A DNA stretch of 7,015 bases from Lentisphaeria bacterium UBA1829 (lineage in GTDB: Bacteria; Verrucomicrobiota; Lentisphaeria; Victivallales; UBA1829): contig DDJH01000092.1 of assembly GCA_002338895.1 (NCBI GenBank), forward strand, positions 20,351 through 27,365, read 5' to 3'. The notes beneath the pieces were generated by a model. It ran no database searches. It saw only the letters and a program-made list of their open reading frames with translations, and had not been told where the DNA came from. Below are positions 1 to 5,628 of this stretch, piece after piece; position 1 is the first letter of the stretch; each line of letters begins with the position of its first letter. Position numbers and translations under genes: made by a program.

Positions 1-2365
1 ATTCCACGGGTTCCCGCCACGTGGCCGCCGCAAGAGCCCGGCCGTTCTTTTGGCGAAAAAGATAAAGATATTCTCCTTTGCCAGGATTGAGTTCCCGGAG
101 AAATTCCATCTCACGATAGAGTCGGACCAGTGCGGCATAGGCAGGATAGACCGCCTTGGGATAAAAATCATTGGTCATCATCCCATAATTGTGTTCGGCA
201 TCGGTTGTGCTGAACCCATCGTTGCGGAGATCATACCAGGTATAGCCCACCGCGCCGCGAGCCCAGGAAAAAATCAGTTTTTTGAACAGCGTTTCCGCCT
301 GCGCGAGATCCTGGCCACCGAGAGAGTGCATGGCGGTTTCGTTGGCATACCAGGCAATTCGATCGCAACCGGTTTCCCGACGCAGAGGAAGAAAGATTTC
401 ATCAATGATTTTCCGGAAATAACGAAAGTCTCCGTGCTGATGAAACGCATGAAGGTCAAACGTCCCTTTCCCCTCTTTCAGAAAGGTTTTTTGATACTGG
501 ATCTGTGCATTGTTTCCCAAGCCTGCGAATCCGCCATTCATGATCTTCGCCGCGGGAGCCGCCTCTCGGACCGCCTGAAAAGTTGCTGCCTGAAGACGAA
601 GATAATCTTCTACCCCGAAATTGGCAAAGTGGACAAGATCCGGTTCATTCCAAACTTCCCAGTAACGAATCCGATCCTGATAACGTGCGGCCGTTTTCCG
701 GACATAGGTGGTCCATGCGTTAAGATCGGGCATTGAGCGACCATTGTTCAACCTGTCGGGTTTCCCGTCACGGAGTTTGGCGTCGGCTGCTTTCCCCCAT
801 CCGGCGCAGAGCCCGAATCCTCCCTGTAATTCTATCCCGTATCGTCTATACCGATCGACCAACTCATCAAACATGGAATAGTTCCAGATGCCTTCGGTCG
901 GCTGAATTTCTCCCCAGCCGACCGAATTCCGGATGATTTTTGCTCCGGAAAGCGCCGCTGCAAGGACTTCCAGTTTCCGGTCCCTGCGTCCCCATCGTTC
1001 CGTATGCGTGCAGATCCCGAACAGAAATCCGCCGGCTTTCCGGAAATCCGATGCCGGTGTCGGTCCGGCTGGAACCATTCGTGCAAAGCAATGCTGATCC
1101 TGATAGACCTCTCCGCTTTCCGGATCCCGGAACGTACTCCGGACAAAAAAGATGCCGTTTCGAGGATATCGGCCTACTGGAAGGGATATCGTTTGAACCT
1201 GCCGCGGGGTAAAGGACAGAAAATGTGAAAAAGAGTCAACCCTTCCGAAATAGTCACAGATTTCAAATTCCCCCTGCAGACGGAGTGGTGCCCGCGTCTG
1301 GTTTTCCAGACGGATTACAGCTTTCTGTTCCCCTTCCGGAAGAATCAGATGCAGTGGATGCCCTGTTTCCACTTCAACTTGAACACAGGCTTCCGGCACT
1401 TTGCGTTCCCAGACTTCGAGCGTGTGAAGACGAAGTTCTGTCTGCTTGGAGCGGATCTGAATCCGTAGAAGGGAAAGCTGGAGTGGCGCAGTCAGTTTCC
1501 TAATTTTCCAGGAAAGAGTGTTTTTCCCTTTTTGGAGGGGCCTTCCTGGAAGTTCAATCGCTTTTCGGTTTCCATCCAGAACGGTCAGAAAAAGATCCGC
1601 ATTTCCTCTTTCCAGAGTGTATTCCAGTTCAACAGTATCCGGTTCTGCAATCGGTTTCAGCAGAAAGAGGCGTTCGTTTAAACAGGCATTACCTGGTTTT
1701 TCACTGAGAATCCGGTGGTTTCGCATGCGCCCGCTTCCCCAGGAGTTCCAGCGTTCAGATTCGTCGTCAAAACTCCAGCGGTGGGTTCGTGCAGAGAGGA
1801 GCGGACGCTTCTCCGGGATGCGGCAGCTCATTTCCCGGAAGAATACCGGTCCGGAAGAATCTGATTCAAAGCCTGTCGCAAATCCGATCAGGCGGATCGG
1901 AAATTGGATTTTTCCTGTTTTCCCTTTGCCCCAGCTGTCGGAAAAATTCTCAGGTTTCAGTTTCGCCCGGATCGTTTTCCAGCCATTGGTCTGATCACGG
2001 ATCGGAACAATCCATTGAAAACATTCGTTCTTGGCATCCAGCATTCGAAAACCGATACTTTTTATCGGTCCGCTTCCATCTGAATAGTATTCCAGATCAA
2101 TTTCCAGCTGCTGAAAATCTGAAAAAAGAGGTGCCTTACGGAGATTGATTTCGGCATAGTTTTGGAAAACAGAATCCCACGTTAAACGCGTCGCCGGACG
2201 TCCATCCGGCCCTTCTTGGAGAAAACTCAGTTTCTGATGGACTTTCTCTCCATTATAGACATAAGCTCGAAACGAAGTAAATGCATCAATCCGGATCGTT
2301 TCCGCCATAGCGGAGCTCAGCATCAGAAAAAACACTGAAAAAAACAGGACATTCCGCGTTTTCAT
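1..2365 (-). CDS. Exported clan GH-A-like glycoside hydrolase, C-terminus beyond window
   Basis: The frame is open from the ATG at 2365 to the window edge (788 complete codons, no stop). Residues 1-21 form a signal peptide (Lys/Arg start, Phe/Leu-rich core, cleavage site AMA before Glu22), so the protein is exported. Residues about 22-185 and 186-440 look like beta-sandwich modules, possibly carbohydrate-binding; I recognise no specific CBM family. A TIM barrel starts near 445 (GFLFGICTH), continues with IIRNSVGWGEIQPTEG (477-492) and YWEVWNEPD with the likely acid/base Glu574. It then shows DLHAFHQHGD (from 637), WYANET with the likely nucleophile Glu676, and YTWYDLRND. An Asn-Glu after strand 4 and a Glu after strand 7 are the clan GH-A layout; the overall look is closest to GH39 or unclassified GH-A. 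The protein probably cleaves a polysaccharide or glycan outside the cytoplasm, with unknown substrate. It lies 60 bases downstream of the GntR-type regulator on the same strand. Family assignment is inference; hydrolase identity is fairly firm. Confidence 0.85.
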   Translation of the reverse strand, partial: MKTRNVLFFSVFFLMLSSAMAETIRIDAFTSFRAYVYNGEKVHQKLSFLQEGPDGRPATRLTWDSVFQNYAEINLRKAPLFSDFQQLEIDLEYYSDGSGPIKSIGFRMLDAKNECFQWIVPIRDQTNGWKTIRAKLKPENFSDSWGKGKTGKIQFPIRLIGFATGFESDSSGPVFFREMSCRIPEKRPLLSARTHRWSFDDESERWNSWGSGRMRNHRILSEKPGNACLNERLFLLKPIAEPDTVELEYTLERGNADLFLTVLDGNRKAIELPGRPLQKGKNTLSWKIRKLTAPLQLSLLRIQIRSKQTELRLHTLEVWERKVPEACVQVEVETGHPLHLILPEGEQKAVIRLENQTRAPLRLQGEFEICDYFGRVDSFSHFLSFTPRQVQTISLPVGRYPRNGIFFVRSTFRDPESGEVYQDQHCFARMVPAGPTPASDFRKAGGFLFGICTHTERWGRRDRKLEVLAAALSGAKIIRNSVGWGEIQPTEGIWNYSMFDELVDRYRRYGIELQGGFGLCAGWGKAADAKLRDGKPDRLNNGRSMPDLNAWTTYVRKTAARYQDRIRYWEVWNEPDLVHFANFGVEDYLRLQAATFQAVREAAPAAKIMNGGFAGLGNNAQIQYQKTFLKEGKGTFDLHAFHQHGDFRYFRKIIDEIFLPLRRETGCDRIAWYANETAMHSLGGQDLAQAETLFKKLIFSWARGAVGYTWYDLRNDGFSTTDAEHNYGMMTNDFYPKAVYPAYAALVRLYREMEFLRELNPGKGEYLYLFRQKNGRALAAATWREPVE

Positions 2366-2374
2366 CAAGAAAAA

Positions 2375-2380
2375 CCTTTC
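2375..2380 (-). promoter_or_regulatory. Ribosome binding site of the glycoside hydrolase gene
   Basis: Read on the minus strand, GAAAGG lies 9 bases before the ATG at 2365. An upstream ATG at 2382-2380 runs into a stop after five codons, so the start at 2365, which is followed directly by a good signal peptide, is preferred. Confidence 0.6.
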
Positions 2381-2382
2381 AT

Positions 2383-2399
2383 AATTACTCTTTGTAATT
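2383..2399. promoter_or_regulatory. Short dyad in the gap between regulator and hydrolase genes
   Basis: AATTAC and GTAATT form perfect 6-base arms around a 5-base centre, immediately upstream of the hydrolase ribosome binding site and inside the 60-base gap. It could be an operator for the adjacent GntR-type regulator or a chance AT-rich dyad. It does not match the ATTAATCAGTT repeats near the regulator promoter, and there is no strong promoter in this gap. Function is inferred only from position. Confidence 0.3.
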
Positions 2400-2425
2400 T
2401 GTTTTATGTAAAGATGTCGGAACAG

Positions 2426-3799
2426 TCAGTCAAAACGCAGCTGTCCAGCAATATGTTTCCACATTTCGTCCGGATCCAGAAGGTGATCCTGGAAAATAAG
2501 TGCACGCGCTTCCTCCGCAGTCATGCGGCCGAAAAGGAGGGGAAGAGTGACTTTCTCCCGCAGTTTGCAGAGAATTTCACTCCATACGGCTTCCAGTAAA
2601 GGTTCCCGACGGTCTTCAAAAGTTGTCTTCAGCGCCCATTCCGCCACATCCCGGAGCCGTTCACCACAGTTTTTCTTTAATAGATCCGCATAGGGAGAAA
2701 GTCCAAGTCCTTTCTGCATTTGGAGAGTCTGCAACTCCGGTTCCGCGAGGAATTTAAACCACTGCCGTTCCGCTTCCGAGACCTCTCCATAGCCGACCAG
2801 GACGGCAACTGACAGAAAATACGGAAGGCGCCGTCGCGTTGTCGCACTTCGCGGACGTGCAAATCGATAACGCTCATTCTGGAAAATTCCATGTTCTGTC
2901 CAGCGATGAGAGAATACTTCTGTTGTCCGAATTCTTCCCTCCAGAAGAAAGCGAATCTGATCGCTGTCCTTTTCACAGGCCGGTTCCATCAGCTGGTACT
3001 GACCAATGGTTTCCAGCGATTTCAGAAAAAGATTTAATTCTGAAGAAAGTTTCCCTTCCGACGGAATCAGCATCTCAAGACGGTCCAGCCCGCAGCAATC
3101 CCGCAGAAGATCCAGATTCTGTACCGGAATTGCATGTGCTCCGTAATTGTGCCCCACCCACTCAAGGTAGTCTGAAAAATCTTCCGGAGGCGTCTCTGTT
3201 ATGCCGTGAATGTCGTAAATTTGTGCCATTACTTGTAGCTGAAAAGGAAGGGCAATGTTCCAGTCCACTGCTGTATGAAGGCCGGGAAGAAGACGTTGCT
3301 GTACATCCAAAAGAATCTCCGCTGAAAGAAGTTCCGACAGCGGAACGCAGGGAAGCGGTCCGTTTCGGTAATTCCCCGGGCGAACCACAACGGTATTCCG
3401 TCGGTTAAAAACCGCGCTCTCCAGCGGCTGCGCAGAGGAGAGAAAACGTGTGCTTATTCGAACGTTTGGATACCGCTTCTCAAAGAGATGGATCGCATGA
3501 AGCCAGAAGGCTCGCTGTCTGGGATTGTCTTCACAGATCACAAGGGTCAGAAGAGACGGGGCTGTTTCTGCCTCTTCGTTTGGGACCGTCGCAACAGATG
3601 CGCCTTTATAGGGTTCTATGACGATGATGCCCCGTTTTTTCAACTCGGTCATCCCAATGTGTACCAGGCTTTGTGATAAATTGAAACGGGTGGCAAGTTC
3701 CCGTTGACCAGGAAGACGATCTGTAAAACCGGGTGCTTTATCTCGAATCAGCTGTTCCACTGTCGAAGTAAAGGTCATAATTTTGGTTATATTTGACAT
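2426..3799 (-). CDS. GntR-type transcriptional regulator with solute-binding-protein-like sensor domain
   Basis: This is a 457-aa cytoplasmic protein without signal peptide or membrane segment. Residues about 8-72 form a GntR winged helix-turn-helix: LPGQRELATRFNLSQSLVHI (29-48), then MTELKKRGII and a wing ending near KGASVA. Residues about 82-457 resemble a type-1 extracellular solute-binding protein: a strand TLVICED, then LFEKRYPNVRI (105-115), an inter-lobe stretch WNIALPFQLQVMAQIYD (180-196) and a Trp/Phe-rich second half. I infer that this domain binds a small sugar or oligosaccharide and controls DNA binding. Most GntR regulators carry FCD, UTRA, aminotransferase or PBP-I sensor domains, so this fusion is uncommon. 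The start at 3799 is chosen over an in-frame ATG at 3817 for two reasons: a strong ribosome site lies 6 bases upstream, and the predicted transcription start is at about 3816. The gene sits upstream of the glycoside hydrolase and is probably co-transcribed with it. The DNA-binding part is firm; the sensor fold is inferred from motifs. Confidence 0.85.
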   Translation of the reverse strand: MSNITKIMTFTSTVEQLIRDKAPGFTDRLPGQRELATRFNLSQSLVHIGMTELKKRGIIVIEPYKGASVATVPNEEAETAPSLLTLVICEDNPRQRAFWLHAIHLFEKRYPNVRISTRFLSSAQPLESAVFNRRNTVVVRPGNYRNGPLPCVPLSELLSAEILLDVQQRLLPGLHTAVDWNIALPFQLQVMAQIYDIHGITETPPEDFSDYLEWVGHNYGAHAIPVQNLDLLRDCCGLDRLEMLIPSEGKLSSELNLFLKSLETIGQYQLMEPACEKDSDQIRFLLEGRIRTTEVFSHRWTEHGIFQNERYRFARPRSATTRRRLPYFLSVAVLVGYGEVSEAERQWFKFLAEPELQTLQMQKGLGLSPYADLLKKNCGERLRDVAEWALKTTFEDRREPLLEAVWSEILCKLREKVTLPLLFGRMTAEEARALIFQDHLLDPDEMWKHIAGQLRFD

Positions 3800-3805
3800 G
3801 CCATA

Positions 3806-3812
3806 TCCTTTC
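3806..3812 (-). promoter_or_regulatory. Ribosome binding site deciding the start of the GntR-type regulator
   Basis: Minus-strand GAAAGGA lies 6 bases before the ATG at 3799. It falls within the first codons of the longer reading starting at 3817, which has no ribosome site and would begin almost at the transcription start. The shorter start is therefore preferred. Confidence 0.75.
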
Positions 3813-3822
3813 ATCATAAAAT

Positions 3823-3851
3823 ATTATAGCATATAATTAATCAGTTGTCAA
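3823..3851 (-). promoter_or_regulatory. Exact-consensus sigma-70 promoter of the regulator-hydrolase unit
   Basis: On the minus strand, TTGACA (3851-3846) and TATAAT (3828-3823) are both exact consensus and are separated by exactly 17 bases. Transcription would start near 3816, giving a leader of only about 17 bases that contains the ribosome site. Such a strong core promoter normally needs repression; one ATTAATCAGTT repeat (3836-3846) lies between the -35 and -10 and touches the -35, where a bound repressor would block RNA polymerase. Confidence 0.8.
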
Positions 3852-3914
3852 GAGTTTTCTAAATAAAAATAACTTCTTTCTTTGAATATTTATTAATCAG
3901 TTTATTAATCAGTT
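3836..3914. repeat. Three direct copies of ATTAATCAGTT at the regulator promoter (candidate operators)
   Basis: The 11-base word ATTAATCAGTT occurs at 3836-3846, 3892-3902 and 3904-3914, always in the same orientation. The last two copies form a perfect 12-base tandem (TATTAATCAGTT twice, 3891-3914). The first copy lies inside the promoter spacer; the pair is about 56 and 68 bases further upstream. This arrangement suggests a repressor site in the promoter plus upstream sites, probably for the adjacent GntR-type protein. ATTAAT is self-complementary, so each copy also has a small internal dyad. Confidence 0.55.
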
Positions 3915-4294
3915 TGTCCGGGAAGAGTCCGGAGAGAGCGACGAGAGGATTCCGGTGGCCTGTGAAAATGCTTAATGGCTTTCTGCGGCTTTTGAATTTG
4001 ACAAAGGTTCAAACGGTTCAACCAAACTGCTCTTCGTGCAAGGAAATGGTGGTGTTTGTGGGTGTTTCCCTGCTGCGAGGAGCAACCTGCATTGAGGATT
4101 CCTGTTTAGAAACGCTCTTTTCCGGCGTCTGGGAGGCCCATGCAAACGGCGCCAATCTGCTGTATGCGGACGGGCACGCCATGTTCCGATCCGCTGCGGC
4201 ATTGAAGCAGGAGTGGCGCTCCGTCGACGGATCCAGGGTCGACCGGACCATCCTCCTGCGGAGAAAGGATTATCGCGTTCCGGATCCGTTCTGA
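3914..4294 (+). pseudogene. Remnant of a DUF1559 / H-X9-DG pseudopilin-like protein (C-terminal part only)
   Basis: The frame is open from a TTG at 3914 to the TGA ending at 4294 (126 codons). Only its second half, from about 4115, looks like a real protein. It contains AHANGANLLYADGHA: the His codon is at 4139, followed by nine residues and Asp-Gly. This is the H-X9-DG motif that marks the C-terminus of DUF1559 proteins, which start with a type IV pilin-like cleavage/methylation segment. That N-terminal segment (usually FTLIELLVVI-like) is absent here, the family is normally around 200-300 aa, and no convincing ribosome site precedes the frame. I therefore read it as a decayed or truncated gene. 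Such proteins commonly sit beside sugar regulators and glycoside hydrolases in Lentisphaerota, matching the neighbours to the left. A short functional gene starting at an internal ATG cannot be excluded. Confidence 0.6.
3920..3934 (+). repeat. 15-base direct repeat, left copy
   Basis: GGGAAGAGTCCGGAG occurs here and again at 4315-4329, perfectly and in the same orientation, 395 bases apart. The two copies bracket the DUF1559 remnant. The bases beyond the 15 do not match. It may be a scar of recombination or of an insertion/deletion. Confidence 0.5.
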
Positions 4295-4306
4295 GGAGAC
4301 GCGGAC

Positions 4307-5212
4307 TCACTGCTGGGAAGAGTCCGGAGCGGAGAATTTCTCCCGGATCCGTTCGAGAAAAACCTCCGCGGCCTTTGAGAAGACAGGATACTTTTTCCAG
4401 ACAATGCTGGAACCGGATTCCAGTGCCGGATTCAGGGGACGGAAACAGAGCGTTTCCCGTGCGGAGTTTCCGCCTTCCAGTGTCAGCGCGCTGCCCATGC
4501 CCCGTTCCACAAGAAGGGAGGCGTTGTGGATCAGGTTGTGCACGGCAACGATTTGAAGTTTGTCGAAATTCCCTCCGAACCATTCGAGGTAGGGGTTGCG
4601 GACCGACTGGTTCCGCAGGTCGTACCGGGAACAGATCAGAGGGACGCCGCGGAGATCGTCCGGAGTGACGCTCTCCTGCGCCGCAAGGGGATTGTCCCGG
4701 CGTGTCAGAATGCCCCAGCGGTCCCGGACCGGGAGGACAAGTCCGTCGTACCGGGCGACATCGACCGGATGGAGCAGAACCCCGAAGTCGAGAAGTCCGT
4801 TGTCAAGACGATCCATGACATCGCCCGCAACCCCGGTGTAGAGATGATAGCGGATATCGGGGTAGTCGTCATTCAGTTCACGGATCGTATCGGCCAGAAG
4901 CTCCATGGCGCGGCTCTCGCCGCCTCCGATGTAGATGTCGCCTGCGACCGCTTCTCCGATGGAACTGAACTCCGCCTCGGTCTTCTGCACCATCGCCATG
5001 ATCTCTTCCGCACGCTTGCGCAGAAGAAGGCCTTCCGGCGTCAGGGTGATATGCCGACTGTCCCGGTTCAGAAGTTTCTGACCGAGTTCGTCCTCCAGGT
5101 CCGCAATCTGACGGGACAGGGTCGGCTGGGTGACATGAAGATATTTCGCCGCCTGCGTGAAGCCGCCCTCCCGTGCAACCGCAAGAAAATAACGCAGCAG
5201 TCTGAGTTCCAT
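4307..5212 (-). CDS. LysR-family transcriptional regulator
   Basis: The protein is 301 aa, the usual length for the family. Residues 1-62 form the N-terminal helix-turn-helix: MELRLLRYFLAVAREGGFTQ, then AAKYLHVTQPTLSRQIADLE (21-40), with a wing ending in ITLTPEG. A linker helix follows to about 85, and the effector-binding domain starts near 90 (AGDIYIGGGES) and fills the rest. The start at 5212 is chosen because AAAGGAG lies 6 bases upstream and the family alignment begins there; an in-frame ATG at 5266 would add 18 basic residues unlike the family. The gene diverges from the small-protein/flavodoxin/carboxymuconolactone-decarboxylase operon, which it presumably activates, and it probably represses itself through the dyad at 5256-5270. 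The inducer is unknown; by context it may be a redox-active or aromatic/quinone compound, which is inference. The last codons include one copy of a 15-base repeat. Confidence 0.93.
   Translation of the reverse strand: MELRLLRYFLAVAREGGFTQAAKYLHVTQPTLSRQIADLEDELGQKLLNRDSRHITLTPEGLLLRKRAEEIMAMVQKTEAEFSSIGEAVAGDIYIGGGESRAMELLADTIRELNDDYPDIRYHLYTGVAGDVMDRLDNGLLDFGVLLHPVDVARYDGLVLPVRDRWGILTRRDNPLAAQESVTPDDLRGVPLICSRYDLRNQSVRNPYLEWFGGNFDKLQIVAVHNLIHNASLLVERGMGSALTLEGGNSARETLCFRPLNPALESGSSIVWKKYPVFSKAAEVFLERIREKFSAPDSSQQ
4315..4329 (+). repeat. 15-base direct repeat, right copy
   Basis: This is the second perfect copy of GGGAAGAGTCCGGAG. It lies inside the last codons of the lysR-type gene (residues APDSSQ on the minus strand), so the C-terminal tail of that protein is coded by the repeat. 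Confidence 0.5.
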
Positions 5213-5218
5213 TTCCGT

Positions 5219-5225
5219 CTCCTTT
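5219..5225 (-). promoter_or_regulatory. Ribosome binding site of the lysR-type gene
   Basis: Minus-strand AAAGGAG lies 6 bases before the ATG at 5212 and settles the start against the longer in-frame reading from 5266. Confidence 0.75.
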
Positions 5226-5238
5226 CTCCTTTTGGGAT

Positions 5239-5266
5239 ACTGTAACTTCTGTTTTATGCTTTTCAA
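5239..5266 (-). promoter_or_regulatory. Likely promoter of the lysR-type gene
   Basis: Minus-strand TTGAAA (5266-5261, 5 of 6 consensus bases) and TACAGT (5244-5239, 4 of 6) are 16 bases apart, upstream of the ribosome site. The -35 lies inside the dyad at 5256-5270, so a regulator bound there would cover it, as in autorepressed LysR systems. Confidence 0.5.
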
Positions 5267-5270
5267 GCAT
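5256..5270. promoter_or_regulatory. Candidate LysR binding box (T-N11-A dyad)
   Basis: ATGCTT-TTC-AAGCAT is a perfect dyad with 6-base arms. It contains T5257 and A5269 separated by exactly 11 bases, the classical LysR-box spacing. It lies in the divergent intergenic region, includes the lysR -35 and ends 3 bases before the -35 of the plus-strand operon. That placement suits both self-repression and activation of the operon. Confidence 0.6.
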
Positions 5271-5273
5271 GAA

Positions 5274-5303
5274 TTGCTATATAAAGAAAGTATTTGCTAT
5301 TAT
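5274..5303 (+). promoter_or_regulatory. Likely promoter of the small protein-flavodoxin operon
   Basis: TTGCTA (5274-5279) and TATTAT (5298-5303, 5 of 6 consensus bases) are 18 bases apart. Transcription would start near 5310, about 50 bases before the TTG start of the first gene. The poor -35 next to a LysR-type dyad fits an activator-dependent promoter. Confidence 0.45.
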
Positions 5304-5361
5304 CTGGACCCGGGGTATATTCATCTCGAAAAGCGGGAGACGATTCCCGGAGGAGGTGAAA

Positions 5362-5628
5362 TTGACAACGGAACAGCCCACAGATGAAAAGACGATTCTG
5401 CTTCTGCGGAATCTGAAAGATGCCGGATGCGGTGCGTCTCTGACGGAAAAGTTTCTGCTCCTGGAGCGCAACGGCGGAAGAAGCGGGCAGCGCAGACTGC
5501 TTCTGCGGCAGAGAAGAGCGCTTCTTCAGAAAATTCATACGAACCAGCAGCGAATCGACTGTCTTGATTTTCTGCTGCATTCCATCGAGGAAAAAAAGCA
5601 AGGTTCAACAGGGAGGAAGGCAAGATGA
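5362..5628 (+). CDS. Small basic uncharacterised protein, first gene of the flavodoxin operon
   Basis: The product is 88 aa. I place the start at the TTG at 5362 because AGGAGG (5351-5356) lies 5 bases upstream as part of a near-perfect anti-16S match AGGAGGTGA; an in-frame ATG at 5269 lacks a ribosome site and lies upstream of the predicted promoter -10. The protein reads TILLLRNLKDAGCGASLTEKFLLLER in its first half, then an Arg/Gln-rich helix, then RIDCLDFLLHSIEEK near residues 64-78. The whole is probably alpha-helical and dimeric or coiled-coil, with Cys23 and Cys67 as its only cysteines. From memory it resembles a family of short unnamed proteins with an LKDAGC start and an IDCLDYL-like end in gut bacteria, often beside similar redox genes; I cannot assign a function. 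The stop overlaps the next start by ATGA, so translation is probably coupled. A regulatory or adaptor role is only a guess. Confidence 0.75.
   Translation: MTTEQPTDEKTILLLRNLKDAGCGASLTEKFLLLERNGGRSGQRRLLLRQRRALLQKIHTNQQRIDCLDFLLHSIEEKKQGSTGRKAR

Noticed and set aside
50..2148. Several plus-strand open frames across 50-2148
   Set aside because: They lie opposite the uninterrupted hydrolase frame, show no domain or ribosome site, and reflect its codon bias.
2839..3408. A 189-codon plus-strand open frame opposite the GntR-type gene
   Set aside because: It is antisense to a well-supported regulator, has no recognisable motif and no ribosome site.
4303..4325. Inverted repeat GGACTC / GAGTCC around the end of the lysR-type gene, as a possible terminator
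   Set aside because: The arms are only 6 bases with an 11-base loop, the hairpin overlaps the stop codon, and no T-run follows on either strand.
4526..5245. A 239-codon plus-strand open frame opposite the lysR-type gene
   Set aside because: The minus strand encodes a full-length LysR family protein here; the plus-strand text has no domain sense.
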